DNA of 64,000 nucleotides from the NCBI RefSeq assembly GCF_027595985.1, contig NC_073305.1, positions 24,332,028-24,396,027 on the forward strand, given 5' to 3'. Of this stretch, positions 42,659 to 54,985 are shown piece by piece. Source of the DNA: Sorex araneus (taxonomy: Eukaryota > Chordata > Mammalia > Eulipotyphla > Soricidae). A model generated the notes under the pieces. The model had not been told where the DNA came from. It was given only the letters and a program-made list of their open reading frames with translations, and did not search any database. Position numbers and translations under genes: made by a program. Numbering within the stretch: the first letter of the stretch is position 1; each line of letters starts with the position of its first letter.

Positions 42659-43083
42659 TTTTGGGTGTCATAGTTTGCAATAGAAGTATTGAATGGCCAT
42701 CATGTTTGGTCTGTAGTCTACTGAGGAGGATGGGCACTGGTGGAGGGATGGATAAACAATCACTGTACAACTGAAATGCAAACACGAAAGTTCATCAGTT
42801 TTTTTTGTTTGTTTGTTTTGCTTTTGCTTTTTGGATCACACCTGGCAATGCACAGGGGTTACTCCTAGCTCTGCACTCAGGAATTACTCCTGGTGGTACT
42901 CAGGGGACCATATGGGATGCTGGGATTCAAACCCGGGTTGTCCACCTGCAAAGCAAATGCCCTCCCCGCTGTGCTATCACTCCAGCCCCAGAAAGTTCAT
43001 CAGTTTGTAAACTGTACCTCACTGTGATTCACCAATAGAAAATTAAAAAAAACAACAACACTATCAATTAGCCCAAAAAAAAA
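42659..43083 (+). mobile_element. L1 3' fragment with 5' inversion (twin priming)
   Basis: The first segment (42659-about 42723) is on the reverse strand. Its complement (AGACCAAACATGATGGCC, CTATTGCAAACTATGACACC) matches the L1 3'UTR (sense GGCCACTCAACACC...TTGCAAACCACAAC in the intact copy) and the plus-strand text at 58225-58290. The second segment (from GATGGGCACTGGTGGAGGGA) is on the plus strand and runs to CACTGTGATTCACC and an A-rich tail. Inverted 5' piece plus direct 3' piece within one TSD is the classic outcome of twin-primed L1 insertion. A SINE later inserted at 42800. Confidence 0.85.
42800..42990 (-). repeat. Type A SINE nested in L1 fragment
   Basis: Reverse strand: GTTTGTTTGTTTTGC tail complement, GGATCACACCTGGCAATGCA, ACCATATGGGATGCTGGG, CTGTGCTATCACTCCAGCCC. 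It is flanked by GAAAGTTCATCAGTTT (42786-42801 and 42991-43006), a 16-bp TSD inside the L1 tail. Confidence 0.96.
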
Positions 43084-43099
43084 AGAAAATGGTTAAGAT

Positions 43100-46000
43100 A
43101 AACAAATGTTACAAAATATTTTTCAAATATTTTTCTGCATCTTTTATATTTCTTAAGGAAGATTTGTTGACTTTTGTTATTGGCCTTTCCTATCAAATAT
43201 ACATTATTTTGATACTAACTTTAAAATAGTTTCATAAAAATGATGTTTGAAATACAAATGCATCAAGAAAAAATACTCCTTATCCTTCTTCATCCTTATA
43301 AGTCTAGTTAAACTTTTTTCCTAAACATAGTTTTGAATACTGATAAGGAATTTTTCCAGAAAGCTTCCTCAAATAGAATTGAATTTTACAACTTGTTTGT
43401 TATGTTAGGTCTTTGTTCAGTCTTCCAATCAGGAAAGGAATCTGATAATCTGATGGATAGAGAAAAGATAGGGTGTATATTTAGAATATATAGTCAAGGT
43501 AGTACTAGATCAAAAGTAGGGATGATTAGTACACTAAGGGTAATCAATAAGTGCTTTAGAAATAAAACCAAATAAACAAAAAAATTTAATTCACATTAAC
43601 AATAAAGACAATTTTATTAAATAGCTTATATTTAAATTTTAACAAAATGGAAAATAATTTACTGGAAATTATGGAAAAATAATGAGTGTTTTTTTATAGT
43701 CACCATTGCCACAATCCCCTAATCTTTATACTGTAGTATGGGATAAGATGTAATGTAGCAAGATAGCATCAAATATTGAAATATGTATTTGCAATATAAA
43801 CACAAGCACACATAAATTACAGTAAATTTTTCTAATAAAGTCATAGGCTGCATACATGTTAAAAAAAAAGAGAGAGAATGAAAACCTTTCTTAATGTCCT
43901 TGGAAACTTTAGAGAACAACCTTTCTGTTTTGTTTTGTTTTGTTAAGCAGGCAATCCAGCTTCTCAATGAAGTTCCCTTTGAAGAGCCTAATGATAAATA
44001 ATGGAGCTATTTCAATTGTTATTTTGCCAAAAGGTATTGTCTGAGTTTTTGTGTTCATCATGACTTGGAAAATTCAGCTGTGTCCTTGGTCCTTGCTAGT
44101 CAGAGGAGGGAAAAGGAAAAAGCCATGCCATTGTAGCTTTCTCTAGAATGAAAAATCAAATGCCATGCTTTAAAATGGTTGTTAGTCTAATGACTGCTTG
44201 CCTACCATTCTGGGTGAGGGGTGGAAAAGTTTGAGACACTTCTCAGTCTGAATCAGTGTAACCTAGAGATTATCTGGCAGATCTTTGTGGTAAGAACAAT
44301 TCTTTCTTAATGTATTGTTTGGATGACTTTGAACATTTTAAGTTGCCTTTGTTTTTCTTAGTTACCCATCTGCTGTAATCATACCATATGCTATGAATTT
44401 CTTACTTTTATTGAGCTAAGTCTAGTTTTAGTCTAAAAATTGTATATGTGTTAACTCAAATTCCCCATTACTAGAAACTTCTGTCCTTGGTAGTTTAATA
44501 AGTAAACTTAATAATTTCAAACCTCTTGTGCTACTGATATCTTTGTTTCAGTAAGTGTTTGTGTTGCTTTTATAATCAAATGGTGAATAATTTCCCTGCC
44601 ATAATATATTCATTTTTATGTCACCAAAGAAACTGCTGGCTATATTCCTATTATATTATGACTAAATATCATTTCATTTCCAAGTTTTTTATTGAGGAAT
44701 TTGCAGCACTGGAAAAAAAGTTTTTTGAGTGAGTTATCATAAGGCATAAAATGAATTTAGAGTCTGTGAATGACAAATAAGATTTATCAAGCAGCAAAAA
44801 GCAAATTGGTACATTTAAAAGTTAATGGTATTTTAGAGTACCAAATTACAGTGGGGATATGACAGAAATATTTTGCAATTCTGAAAAGCACCCTTAAGAC
44901 TTGAAGTGTTTAACGAACCATATCATGTGGTATTATAATATTGGTTTACATTCCTCTTGGACTATGATTGCATTAACTTATGTTTTCCAGAGGTGGGTAT
45001 TTTTGAAAGGCGGCTGTTTATTAATGTTTTGTCATTTTTTTCATAAGGCTCAGTAATGGGCTGTAGCTGACTAATTTAATCCATAAGGCACTTTCATACT
45101 CTGTTGCAGGTTTTAAACAGAAGTAAAATTGCTTTGTTACATTTAGGTATAGAACAAAGGCATTATGTCATTCTATATATATTCAGCCCACTGAGTGACA
45201 ATAGGTTAAAAAATAAAAGGAAAACAGTACTTATTCCTTTTCCCTTCCAGTAAGCACCCTCCAAAGCAAACAAACAAAAATTATCATGCCTTTAAGAAAA
45301 CAGTAAATGAAAACTATAACAGTATATGAAATACCGATAACCTATCTCATTCAAATGCTTTCTTTCTCAGCTGCCCCCATTTTAAAATCATTTTGTATTG
45401 GTAGATTTCTGACAGATATAATAGTTTGCTAAGATTTAAAAAACTAAATTTAATTTTAAAATTATGATAATAGTATGAAACATTCACACCTCTAATTCTA
45501 TAGGCTGATACTGGAAAACTAGACTTATGCTGATTTTTCATAATTGTCAGAATGTGGAATATTCCACCATATGTTAGGGAAAGACAACTCATGATGGTAG
45601 AGTGTTTGCAAGCAGGTTTGGCAAGATGGGGGAATCTTGTTGAGATTCAAAAATTGGATTGTTTGTTTTCACTTTCTTACATGATTACTCTAATATGGCA
45701 TAATCATAACTAAATTGCAAAAACATGACAGTCTGTAGGCTTGTTTTTATTGCAGGCCTGTTGGCAGGAAAGCTCTCTCTGATTGTTCATTGTTTCTATT
45801 AGTTTTTAATCTTTTCTTGATTTTGCCTCTGATGAATTGACACAAAGTAGGTAAATTTTATGTTATGATATTGTAGGTAAATACATAACTTGATTTGAAT
45901 GTATTCTGCAACTCTATTGCTAAAGAACCAAAGATTTTTTTCTAATTCTTTGGTCTTTAAAATTATTTTCTAGAGGCACTCTAAATTTGTTTAATTTAGA

Positions 46001-47485
46001 TCATTTCATCCTGTTTGTATGGAATATGGCACTGTGCAAATACTTTCTAGACAGCATCAATATTTTTGAGAAGTGATGTGGATGGGGAGTGAAGAATTAT
46101 TCCTTATGCTCTATTTGTATATAGTAGATTGGTATATAGTAGACTGAGGCAAGACATTTTCTGAATTCTTTATTAGGTCCTTATATCACACAATAAAATA
46201 AGAAAACCCCAAGCCATAATCTATATCAATATTATACCTTATCAGAATACCTAACTTTAGTTAATATGAGTTTAAAAACTCAGAGTATAGAGAGAACATT
46301 GAAATCCAGAAAGATTTTTTTCATATCAGTTTAACCAAGAGTCTTAACCAAGGCAGCTAACAATCAGCCCAAATGACTAATTTGATTTTCTACTTCTCTT
46401 CCTTTCCTTAATCAGAATTCTGATAGAGGGATTAATTAGCAATAAAGCAACATGAGAAAGAGGGAAAGAAAATGAGGGCATAGATAATCCGCAAACTATA
46501 TATAATCATCTCCGTGTAATCAAAAGTTAACTGTCATTAACATGACATTTGCTTTTAAAGCCAAGCAGAAAATTATGATTTTTTGGCACTAACCTAATCT
46601 TTAATTATAGAACAGTACCATTCTTTCCTTGTGTTAGTTCAGATAGCTATAAATTATATTAGTCTAGGGCTTTTGTGTCATTTCCTTTCCTTTTCTATGA
46701 TTTATATACTCAGAATACTGACCTATAATTAAGTGTACTTGAGAATGGTCTCTGGTTAATTAAATGCTGTGGAGTGTGGAGGGTGTGCTTTGCCAAAATT
46801 CCGAAGAAAAAGGCCATGCTTGGGTTAAGTATCTCTGAGAGGCGGCTGGGTAAGTGTTCAGGGCTGTCGAAGCTGCAGCACTATTGAAGCTGTCATGAGA
46901 AACAAAAATGAATCTATCTTGACTATTGTCTATAAATGAATGTACAATTTATCTTTTTGTATCATTGAAGGATATCTCTTGAAAAAGTGATTGTCTCATT
47001 TGAGACATGCCTAGGTTTTTAATAACTGGTAAAATAGATATATAGAAACAAATATCAAACTCTCGTCTTCCTTCTCTTTATTTTCGCCCTTTTCTCTTTC
47101 CCCATAACATTCTCCAGTCTCTGACAAAAGTCATTAGTCGCCACTCACTTTGTTTCTATATAGGTTTGAGAATTCACTCCTCTAAGTAGTGTAGTGTGCT
47201 GACAAGAGGCCATCAGCATAGGCAATGATTTCTGTGAGAATTTTACCTGTGTTGATCCAGTCTGTTCTTCACTTTATCCATTTTCTGTCCTTCCTACTCC
47301 TTTCTTGCAGTGCTATTCCATTCAAAGGCACATGTGTACCAGATGATGTGGAATTTATTTCCATACTGAGATCAGAGTCAAATACTTGTATTTGTACCAA
47401 CTAAAGAGGGCCGGAAAGGACAAGAGGAAGGTTTATCGTGCAGGGTAGACAAGACTCATTTCTCTACATTTTGGTCTAGCAAAGA
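43100..47485. other. Long repeat-poor noncoding block
   Basis: About 4.4 kb without a recognised SINE, L1 or exon, the longest such stretch here. It is AT-rich with TAATTA-type words (44000-45100). Lack of insertions could reflect constraint or chance. Confidence 0.4.
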
Positions 47486-47495
47486 AACTCTAGGA

Positions 47496-47667
47496 GGGCT
47501 GGAGCGATAGTGCAGTGGGTAGGGCGTTTGCCTTGCTAGTGGAAAACCCAGGTTTGATTCCCAGCATCAATCCCTCGAGCACCGCCAGGAGTAATTCCTA
47601 AGTGCAAAGCCAGGAATAAGGCCTGTACATTGCCAGGTATGACGACCCCCCACCCCAAAATAAAAAG
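47496..47667 (+). repeat. Type A SINE with TSD
   Basis: GGGCTGGAGCGATAGTGCAG, GGTTTGATTCCCAGCATCA (a short deletion removes CCCATATGGTC), CCGCCAGGAGTAATTCC, tail CCCCAAAATAAAAAG. AACTCTAGGA flanks (47486-47495 and 47668-47677). Confidence 0.93.
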
Positions 47668-48110
47668 AACTCTAGGAAATTGTGTAGGAGCTACATCAAA
47701 ACAATAATTATTCAGACTCATGCATTTCAGTTGGGTCTTCCATGAATAGCAGAGGGTCACACTCACAGTTGGATGGATGGTATGTGTGAGGGTGGATCAC
47801 AGATGTTTTATTTGGTTTGTGTGGTGTTCTATAGAAATTGAGGCAACATTTTAAAGATTAAGAGATTTCCAGTTCAGTCCAGATTTCTGACTTCTTTTAA
47901 AAAAATCAGAATATTGACATGCATGCATCTGTATTTTCTAAACTAAATCAGAGCAGATGACAAGACAGCCATATTTGCTATATGCTAATCTGATTGGTAT
48001 ATTAACCTACTGGGCCCCTGTAAACTAGAGTTTGCACCTTCTCCACTCCCTAGCCCATATATTTTATATCATTATTTTTAACATAATAATTTACACACTG
48101 ATAATGTGAT

Positions 48111-48362
48111 GGACAGGAGCGATAGCACAGCAGGTAGGTTGTTTGCCTTGTATGTGGCTGACCCGGGTTCAATTCCTCTGTCCCTCTCAGAGAGCCCTGG
48201 CAAGCTACTGAGAGTATCCCACCCGCAGGGCAGAGCCTGGCAAGCAAACCGTGGGGAATTTGATATGCCAAAAACAGTAACAAATCTCACAGTGGAAACA
48301 TTACTTACTGGTGCCTGCTTGAGCAAATAGATGAACAACAGGACGACACTGCTACAGTCCTA
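48111..48362 (+). repeat. Type B SINE, full length with TSD
   Basis: GGACAGGAGCGATAGCACAG, box B GGTTCAATTCC, CTCTCAGAGAGCCCTGGCAA, GATATGCCAAAAACAGTAAC, 3' end CGACACTGCTACAGTCC. TGATAATGTGAT at 48099-48110 and 48363-48374 is the TSD. The copy has no poly(A). Confidence 0.94.
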
Positions 48363-48375
48363 TGATAATGTGATA

Positions 48376-48452
48376 TTGTCACTGTCATCCCACTGCTCAT
48401 CAATTTGCTTGAAGGGGCACGAGTAATTCTCTATTGTGAGACCTGTGTGTTA
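48376..48452 (-). repeat. Type B SINE, 3' fragment
   Basis: TGTCACTGTCATCCCACTGC...TGCTTGAAGGGGCACGAGTA and CTCTATTGTGAGACC. It faces the complete copy on its left, forming an inverted pair. Confidence 0.8.
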
Positions 48453-48742
48453 CTCGTGAAATTTCACCAAGACTTGTGAAATTTAGTAATTCTAGAATAA
48501 CTAATACCTGTACTTTGGGAGTCTCCCAAGTAGGGCTCAGGGAGCCTGGGGACACTCCTGGTGATACTGATCCAATATGGCAGTGGTAGTTCCATGCTTG
48601 GGCCCAAGGAAGTGGTTCTTACTTTGGCTTTGGAGTGCTGGGGGCCACTAGGGTGATTAGAAGCTTTCCAAGCTACAACTGGCAATGCTTAATGCTGCTT
48701 CTTCGGGTTTAAATGAGCTAATACACAAAATTTTTAGTTTTA

Positions 48743-48797
48743 TGTATGTTTGTATGTGTATGTGTGTGTGTGTGCGCGTGCATGCACATGCACGTAC
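48743..48797. repeat. (TG)n / GCGCGTGCATGCAC tract
   Basis: Alternating purine-pyrimidine run: GTATGTGTGTGTGTGTG then CGCGTGCATGCACATGCACG. Confidence 0.9.
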
Positions 48798-48799
48798 CT

Positions 48800-49290
48800 T
48801 AAGATTAACATTTTAGTCATTTTTACATGTTCAATTAAGGTTAAAGTGTTTTCACAATATTGTACAACCATTGCCATTACCTATTTCTAGAACTATTCTA
48901 CTGCAAGCAAAATCCATATCCAATAAATAATAACTCCCTATTCTCCCATGCTTTAGCCTTAGTAACTTCCACTAGACTTTCTTTCTTTTAATTTTCTTAT
49001 CCTAGGAGCTTTTGCAAGTGGAATAATAAAATATTTGTCTTTTTATGCCTGGCCTCTTTGAATGAGGTTTTCAAAACCTATACATGTCATACCATGTATC
49101 CAAATTTTATTTTTTTCTTGGGAGAATAATATTTTGATATATGTATAGAATACATTTTGATTTAAAAACATCTAATTTATCTGTTGATGGACATTTAAAT
49201 AGTCTAAATTCTTTTTGTTCTTATTTGTTTTGCTAGTTATAAACAATCCCACAGTGATCACTTATATAACAAAGATCTGCTTGAATTTTG
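48800..49290 (-). repeat. Old L1 fragment (ORF2/3' region)
   Basis: ATTGTACAACCATTGCCATT, AGCTTTTGCAAGTGGAATAA, ATGCCTGGCCTCTTTGAATG, TCTGTTGATGGACATTTAAA and TTATAAACAATCCCACAGTG match the antisense reading of mammalian L1 text such as 12000-12140, at high divergence and with no open frame. Confidence 0.7.
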
Positions 49291-49299
49291 CTTTAGATT

Positions 49300-51265
49300 C
49301 TTTTCAGACTATTGCAGAATTTTACAGAGGTGATGAGTACCAACTTCATTAAATGGTACTTTTAAGTCTGGACCTTATACCTTTTAATAAGACCTTGGAC
49401 TTGTCTTTGTTTTTCAATAACAATATCTATTTAATTAGAAAGCTGCAAACTTTTTCTAGAAATTTGAATCAAAAGAGGTTTCAGCAGGGTTAAATTTTGG
49501 TCAATACTAATGGTTTACATTTTTCAAGCCCACATACAGAAATATTTTTGGTCAAATTGACTAATTTGATAATGCTTTACATCTAAATTTTTCTGTGAAA
49601 AAACTATCATAGCCATTCTTTACAAAACTAATAGTAACTAGTAGTTACTAATAGACTCTCTTTCTTCTAGAACTGCAATTAATTTGATAGTATAAAGTGA
49701 CACAAAATCACCAGATGAATTCCTATTTGTAACAAACAGGAACACATGTTTATATTCCTACATGAATGTGATATTTATGTTTTCACACAGTGTATATATA
49801 GCCATTATATAATCTCTAAGTGTCTTGCTTTTCCTAATAAGCAGAGATCAACATTTTCTATAAAATTTATAATTCATCACTTTTTTTCTCATTTAAACAA
49901 ACTTAAATGATGTGAATGAGCTCTGAGATTATCTATGTAGAGTTAAAGTGAACTCTGAAACCATTTATCGTTTATTTTAATAGAAAACAAATGTCATTTC
50001 AGCAATCTTGACACGTCTCCTTTAAATAGTGGCGGTAGTGTGTGTGTCTACAATCAAAGGTGTGGTGTGCTGTTTCATCTTTTCACAGTACAAAAGGGGT
50101 TTCGTTTGACAATTTCATACCAAACAGTCCTTTCTACTCAGCCATAGAAATAATGGGAGAAGCTCAGTGGGTGGGAATTTCTTTACTGCTCAAAAAAAAA
50201 AAAATCTCAGGACTATGATACAGGTCTGTGATGTTAGTGTGGAGAAGAGATTCAATGTAGAAGAGGAGGAACTATGTCTTTTGTTTAAAGATCTAAATTA
50301 ATTCCATTTCCTCTTACTTTTTATAATAGGATAAGGGGAGAGGAAGGATTTCACACCATTTTAGTTTTTAAAAAATTATTCAAGTGAACAGACTAGCTAA
50401 TTTACAACTCAGATTTCCTTTTCATCTAATTCCTCCTTCTCTTTTTACCTTGTCTTGTTTCTCTATGACAGTATCCCACAAGGCACCCTCCGTTAGCTGA
50501 ACCAAATTGAAATATTGTCCATGTGTAGGCCCAGAGAATTCAGGTAATTTAGTATTATTGTATACTGGGGGGAAAGCATGGGCATAGAATTATTACGAAT
50601 TGTTGAACATTGGTGGGACATGGAAAGAAGCACCTAGAGAGATGATCTGAATTTTAGGTCTGATTCTGTTGTTAACTGCATGCTATCGTTACCTCAAAAT
50701 CAACTAGATTTTTGGAGTGTAAGTTAGTTTTTTGTAATAAATACAGGGATTGAAAGAAAGAGTAAAGACAGACTCAGGGACTCAAGCTTTTTCAGAGTTG
50801 GAGATGGAGATGGAGTTGCCAACGGACATTTAGAACAAATGCAGGCACCATTAAATTTTAATTTGTTTATAATTCTGTGCTAAAATAAACTTCTTATTCT
50901 GTTATGCTTTATAGGAAAAACATTTTACTCCAATATATTTTAATGGGCAGCTCTACTTTTGGACTAATATAGCCTGCAGATAAAGCAGAATAGGTGAAGA
51001 GTATATAAGGTTGAGAAAAGTTACCAATAATAAAAATGAAGTAGGTGATTATTAGAGGAAACGGAACTTTTCTGAATTTTCAAAGACATATTGGATTGAT
51101 GTTGGAATGGATTACCAACATTTATTGTGCCAAATAATATCTTCAGAATAAATAATTCATTCTTAAATGATATTTTAATGTAAAAATATGGGGAGTAATA
51201 ATAGAATAACATTCTTTTAACTGAACAAATGTAGCTTTATGAAAATTGCTCCATATTAATGCAAT
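49300..51265. other. Unique-looking noncoding block
   Basis: Nothing recognised. A T-rich/A-rich mix without long frames. Confidence 0.4.
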
Positions 51266-51272
51266 TTATTAA

Positions 51273-51531
51273 GGGGCTGAAGCGATAGCACAGCAGGTAG
51301 GGCATTTGCCTTGCACGTGACCAACCCGGGTTCGATTATTCCGACTCTCTCAGAGAGCCCGGCAAGCTTCCGAGAGTATCTCGCTCACATGGTAGATTCT
51401 GGCAAGCTACCCATGGCATATTCGATATGCCAAAAACAGTAACAACAAAGTCTCACAATGGAGATGTTACTGGTGCCCACTTGAGCAAATCGATGAACAA
51501 TGGGATGACAATGACAGTGATGGTGGCAGTG
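51273..51531 (+). repeat. Type B SINE, full length
   Basis: GGGGCTGAAGCGATAGCACA, box B GGTTCGATTAT, CTCTCAGAGAGCCCGGCAAG, GGCATATTCGATATGCC, tail GGATGACAATGACAGTGATG. Confidence 0.95.
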
Positions 51532-51534
51532 CCT

Positions 51535-52188
51535 ATTTTCCTGTGAACTAGTGAATATCTTAGAAAACCAGCACTTGAGAATTTTTTTAATCTAAATCCC
51601 AACTTTTTTTAAAGACACTATTTATTTTATGAAATAATTTACCCATGCTCAATTTACTTTGCTAGGAAAACCCCAATCTAGGAGTAAATTTCAGCTTTGG
51701 AATTTTCAGCTATCTTTGTGCCTCATCAAAATTATCTAAGAGAGGAAATTGTGATTAATGAAAAAGTTCAGATTTAAGAAGCTAAAAATCGGTCCTGAGT
51801 GCAAGTAAAGGTTCCCAGTACACGAATTTGACTATAATACTGTAGATGTTTTCTTACATATGTTTTCATCCTAGCTCCTCCCTTTATAGATGTTTACATT
51901 CAGGTTAAGAAGATTTAAGAGATTTTTTTTAAATTCAGACCTCATTTATAGTAAAAACATGATTCTGAGTAAACCTGGTTTTCACAGTCCATAGTTCCTC
52001 TAATTGCCCATACATACCATCATATGCACTGAGACATAGTAATTGATGGAATAGTTCTAGAACTAAGTTTATTATTGTTGAACAGAGAAGATCTCACCCA
52101 AAAAGCAATAATTAGATATACTACACCTAAAATTTAGCATAAGCCTTAGGATTTATTTACTATAATTCACATTTAAGATAATGAGATT
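51535..52188. other. Unique-looking noncoding block
   Basis: No repeat, exon or long frame recognised. Confidence 0.4.
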
Positions 52189-52190
52189 CT

Positions 52191-52445
52191 GGGGCCAGAA
52201 TTAACCATGATCAGACAGTGGTTAAGTGCCTGATGTGGGTTCAGTATCTAGCACAAAATGATCCCCCATGGCATCACACAGACTGCCTTGGAGGCCCCTG
52301 AACATTACTAAGGTGGTCCCAGTAATCCCCAGCACCATTGAGCCTGAGAAGCAGCACTTTCTTGGGCTTTACACTGAACCACTTCCAGTTGCCCTGAAAT
52401 ACCTGTAGCACCCCAGACCTGTGCGTTGCTCAGGACCTAATGAGC
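52191..52445 (+). repeat. Third SINE-like unit, diverged
   Basis: The start GGGGCCAGAATTAACCATGA and GTGGGTTCAGTATCTAGC sit where head and box B would be. The body is distinct from types A and B: TGATCCCCCATGGCATCAC, GGCCCCTGAACATTACTAAG, CCCCAGCACCATTGAGCCTG. It is old and lacks a clear tail. Confidence 0.5.
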
Positions 52446-52768
52446 CCACTCTATTAAAAAGGATAATGGGATCCTAATGAGGTAGCTTGGAATCACTTGG
52501 GATATTGCATGAGATTGCTTGGAGCAGACAGATCGTTGTAACTTTAGTAGTAAGACTTCATTAGACTTTGATAATGAGCCATCAAGACTAAGAAACAGTG
52601 AAGAGTCAAAATACATAAATGATTAAGAATTGGGAAAGGGGCATAGTAGTTTAAAGAACAGGGTTAGGAGTTCTTCCTTTACAGCTTGAGGAGATATGCC
52701 AAATAACGTGACTTCACTTTGTTTGAGACTTCAGGATAGTTTAATTTCATTTATTTACTCTTTATTTG

Positions 52769-52924
52769 TTTGGGGACCACTCTCAGAAGTGCTTAGGGTT
52801 TATTTCTGGTGCTTCTCTCACATATCACTACTGGCAGGGTTTTGAGCATCACACATGGTACCTGGGATCAAGGTTGAGAGCATGCAAGGCAAACACCCTA
52901 CTGCTATGCTACCACTATGGCCCC
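52769..52924 (-). repeat. Type A SINE, diverged
   Basis: TTGGGGACCACTCTCAGAAG, TTTGAGCATCACACATGGTA, TGCAAGGCAAACACCC, TACCACTATGGCCCC. Confidence 0.8.
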
Positions 52925-52929
52925 AAGGT

Positions 52930-54650
52930 AGTTTTTAATCTTACATGCTTTGTGGTCATTAAATGATATGATGTTTCTTAAATATGCATTGCATTGCCAA
53001 GAGCATGGTGAAAACATACTATAACTAGCAAGAACATTGGTGGTATGAATATATGAAGGGAAAATTAAGTATATTGGTTTGGAGAAACTGTATCTTAAAT
53101 TACTTATGGATTTAATGTTTCTTTTTGTAGGGTGCTCTGGATTTAGCCTTAGGCCTTTCACATTAAAGTGTGTAGTTAACCACTATGACACATTGCTAGC
53201 CTCTGGATTCTATTTTTTTTATTTATGGAGCTTATAGAACATGATTCCATCAATTAGCCATTCTGTTTCTTAAGCAGTCTATCTCATTTTTTAAAATTAC
53301 TGATATCTGAGTGAGAGTAGATCGGTGTTGCCAAATTTTGGAACAACCAATATTTGGAAAAAGGATTCAATGAAAAATTAATAGATATCTTCTATTGCAT
53401 TCTGTAAAAAGAGGATATACTCACATTCCAGTGCTTTCTATGAATTCTTAGTGAATTATGTCAAGAGAATTTCTTCAGTGCTTAAATCAGGCTACATAAG
53501 AGAGAATTCTGTTGGGATAATGGTAACACTAGTTTGTAAAATACTTCTGAGTTTAGAGGGAGAAATAGTAACTAAATGTATCACATAAAATAAACTTCTA
53601 TTTCCTTTTATTGCACTTGGTGAAGGTTATTAAGAATGTAATTCTTTCTGCTTGCTATGTGATTAGCAACTAAACCTTTTGGGGGTAAATTTCCATTGCT
53701 GTGCTCTTGTTACCGCAAATGGAATTTGCATACCTAATTCTCTTCCCTCCATATTGAATCCATACTCCTTTAGGTCTAACGGCATGCTAAAAATGATTCC
53801 AAGTCTCCAATGTTGATTGTGGGCCATATGTTAGAACTAATTATATAAATGAGACTTGGTGAAAATGTGACATGCTAAGCATTCTGAGCTTAAGGAATTA
53901 TCTAAATGAATTCTAGCTTGAGTTAGTGCTAGCAGAGGCAAGGAAATGAGGGAGCAGGTTTTGAGCAGATGTTAACAGGTCTGCATGGCTCTTCATTGTC
54001 TTTATTTGTCTAACGATAAGGACTGTTGATAGAACATTGTGTCATAATATTTTAAGGTGCCATTTTCCTGAAAATTGCATTTCTACCTACAGATGGATCC
54101 ATTTTCTGAATAAGCAGAGTGAAATGACAGAAGAGCAAAGACTAGAATAATATATAGTTTTTCTGTAAATTTGAAAATTATCATTTCTTGGGGTCAATTT
54201 CCTTGATTATTATTACATGAATGTTGAGACTTCCACAAAGACATTTTATTTTAAAGCATGCCTGAGTTTTAAGCTGAAGAATAATGGGGGACAGGTGGAT
54301 AATAGTTTTGGTTCAAAGAAATAAAAATGAACAGCAGTATTACAAAATGTAATGTTTTCTCCATATTTATAAAAATTAAGGAAGATAGTGTCATAGTATA
54401 TATTAATTTAAGTGGATAACAGAGTTGTAGCATCTTAATTTTTGCCATAATGAAACTTTAGATCACTTCCTTTTCCTGGAAATCAGACACTCTTGAACAT
54501 GTCAGTGGTTTCTCCATGTCTGTGGTCATCCATGCTTCTCACATTTAGATTTCCTGACATTCAAGCCAATTGTTTAAAAGTGGCAAGAATCTAGTTTAGC
54601 AGCCAATCCCCTTTCAGAATCATATTTTGAACTACTTTTATGTTTGTTTG
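52930..54650. other. Unique-looking noncoding block
   Basis: No gene recognised. 53160-53205 may be a worn SINE head but is not called. Confidence 0.4.
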
Positions 54651-54657
54651 TTTCTTT

Positions 54658-54826
54658 GTTTTCTTTGGGGGCCATACCCAATAGTGCTCAGGACTTTCTC
54701 CTGGATCTTCGCTCAGGAATCACTTGCAGTGGGGCTCAGGAGATTATATGGGATGGCAAGAACCAATGCCAAGTCAGCCGCATGCAAGGCACGTGGCGTA
54801 TCCACTGTACCGTTGCTCTGGTCCCT
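54658..54826 (-). repeat. Type A SINE
   Basis: GGGGGCCATACCCAATAGTG, GGAGATTATATGGGATGGCA, AAGTCAGCCGCATGCAAGGC, CCGTTGCTCTGGTCCC. Confidence 0.87.
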
Positions 54827-54985
54827 GAGCTTCTTTCTAATATGGTGCTCATATTCCTCTTTCTTCTGTGAATTTCCTGCAGATTTGGATCCCCTTGAGA
54901 ACTCAAGTATTGGGTCCCTGGCACAAAGTATAGTTCTTAGCACAAAAATATTTGCTGATAAATATTGCTAAAATTTCATAGATGA

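Larger units (their letters stand above)
42643..43099. repeat. 16-bp TSD pair around L1 fragment
   Basis: AGAAAATGGTTAAGAT at 42643-42658 recurs exactly at 43084-43099. It brackets the insertion at 42659-43083. Confidence 0.93.
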
